Shown one piece after another: positions 63,041-64,000 of a stretch of DNA of 64,000 bases. The notes below the pieces were generated by a model. That model was not told the origin of the DNA. It did not search any database and saw nothing but the letters and a program-made list of their open reading frames with translations. Position 1 is the first letter of the stretch. Every line of letters starts with the position of its first letter. Origin of the DNA: SP197 sp965242595 (lineage in GTDB: Bacteria; Pseudomonadota; Alphaproteobacteria; SP197). The DNA lies in contig OZ251464.1 in the NCBI GenBank assembly GCA_965242595.1, forward strand, positions 2,728,001 to 2,792,000. The letters run 5' to 3'. Both the position numbers and the translations under genes were made by a program.

Positions 63041-64000
63041 TTAGTCGCGGGGGCGCCTCAGCAGGGTTCTGACCTCGGCGAGGTGGAAGGCGCCCAGGAG
63101 GTGGCCGGCGGCGGCGTAGCTGGCGAGGCCCAGGGTTATCAGGGCGGCCAGGGTGGCGGCCTGGGCGGCGGGGCCGGCGGCGAGCCAGGGCTCGGCCGTC
63201 TGGGCGGCGGGCCAGAGCAGGGCCACCATGGCGGCGGTGGCGGCGCTGGCCCGGGGCAGGCGGCGGCGCAGGCGCGCGTCGGGGGTGAAATGGCCGCGCC
63301 GCGCCAGCACCCGGAACAGCAGGGCGGCGTTGATCCAGGCGGCGCCGGCGGTGGCCAGGGCGATGCCGACATGGCCCAGCGACCAGATCAGCGCCAGCAT
63401 GATGGCGATGTTGCTGGCAAGGCCGACGACGGCGATCCGCACCGGCGTCGCCGTGTCCTGGCGGGCGAAGAAGCCCGGCGCCAGCACCTTGATCAGCACA
63501 TAGGCCGGCAGGCCCAGGGCGAAGGCGGCCAGCGCGGCGGCGGTGGCGACGGTGTCGCTGGCGGTGAAAGCGCCGCGCTGGAACAGCACGGCGACGATGG
63601 GGCCGGCGATGGCCACCAGCGCGGCCGCGGCAGGCAGGCAGAAGATCGCCGCCAGCTCCACCGCCCGGCTCTGGCTGGCATCGGCGCCGGCCCCGTCGCC
63701 GGCCGCGATCTGGCGCGAGAGCAGCGGCAGCAGCGAGGTGCCGGCGGCGATGCCGATCACACCCAGCGGCAGCTGATTGACGCGGTCGGCATAGTAGAGA
63801 TGGGAGATGGCGCCGGTGGGCAGGAAGGAGGCCGCCCACAGATCGATCAGCAGATTGATCTGCACCACGCCGGCGCCCAGCGCCGCCGGGGCGAACAGGA
63901 CCAGCAGGCGGCGGACATCGGGACCGAAGCGCGGCCATAGCGGGCGCGGCAGCAGGCCGGCCCGCTTCAGGCTGACCAGCAGCAGCAGCAGCTGGGCCAC
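63041..64000 (-). CDS. murJ: Lipid II flippase MurJ, 5' end cut by window edge
   Basis: The C-terminal 319 residues of a MOP-superfamily membrane protein are visible; the start lies beyond position 64000. About ten hydrophobic segments and the motifs INLLIDLWAASFLPTGAIS, YYADRVNQLPLGVIGIA and FARQDTATPVRIA identify MurJ. It flips lipid II across the inner membrane for peptidoglycan synthesis. It is convergent with the toxin-like pair, about 120 bases away. Confidence 0.92.
   Translation of the reverse strand: MAQLLLLLVSLKRAGLLPRPLWPRFGPDVRRLLVLFAPAALGAGVVQINLLIDLWAASFLPTGAISHLYYADRVNQLPLGVIGIAAGTSLLPLLSRQIAAGDGAGADASQSRAVELAAIFCLPAAAALVAIAGPIVAVLFQRGAFTASDTVATAAALAAFALGLPAYVLIKVLAPGFFARQDTATPVRIAVVGLASNIAIMLALIWSLGHVGIALATAGAAWINAALLFRVLARRGHFTPDARLRRRLPRASAATAAMVALLWPAAQTAEPWLAAGPAAQAATLAALITLGLASYAAAGHLLGAFHLAEVRTLLRRPRD

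Overview
The window is high-GC, densely coded bacterial chromosome. The conserved run rimP-nusA-ylxR-infB-rbfA-truB-rpsO-pnp, and a ccmABC cluster next to acnA, point to an alphaproteobacterium, probably Rhodospirillales-like. The organism assignment is inference from gene order and composition only. No rRNA, tRNA, CRISPR array or insertion sequence was recognised.

Layout. Positions 1-5499 hold a leftward defence-type operon: a type I restriction subunit (hsdR), its methylase partner (hsdM), an HD-domain phosphohydrolase and a YwgA-like protein cut by the window edge. No specificity subunit (hsdS) is in view. Positions 5898-13569 are a peptide utilisation unit: a CocE/NonD-type hydrolase, a complete Dpp/Opp-type ABC importer and its Tat-exported binding protein, closed by a strong terminator. 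Positions 13614-23276 are catabolic and accessory genes (FAD-linked oxidase, CysQ-like phosphatase, dienoyl-CoA-reductase-like flavoprotein, class III aminotransferase, class II aldolase, arginine-deiminase-superfamily enzyme, CaiD-like enoyl-CoA hydratase), with a lone PD-(D/E)XK nuclease inserted. Positions 23304-39120 are core genome: ccmABC, an unusual Rieske protein, aconitase and the translation/transcription operon. Positions 39281-44992 hold a divergent cold-shock-domain protein and a group suggestive of quaternary-amine or carnitine metabolism. An orphan DNA methylase and a fused two-half ABC exporter follow.

The most interesting segment is 50228-55830. It begins with a secreted inverse-autotransporter-like beta-barrel plus Calx-beta protein. 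Its start codon and Shine-Dalgarno are separated from its signal peptide by a C19 tract that puts the two out of frame by one base, so the gene reads as a phase-variable (currently OFF) surface locus. A lipoprotein follows, then two AT-richer, closely spaced membrane/coiled-coil genes, the second with an OmpA-like domain. The segment ends in a tandemly duplicated pair of DUF1640/CCDC90-like proteins whose 33-bp (11-residue) repeats differ in copy number.

Positions 55858-64000 contain aspartate aminotransferase, a MATE exporter, a PuuD-like amidase, a Rieske oxygenase, a small membrane protein, a probable toxin-antitoxin-like pair (XRE-ImmA/IrrE plus DUF4411 PIN) and the 3' part of murJ. Three features (hsdRM-HD-YwgA, the lone nuclease with an upstream C14 tract, and the PIN/ImmA pair) look like separate mobile defence cargo. 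The poly-C gene and its neighbours look like a surface-variation island.
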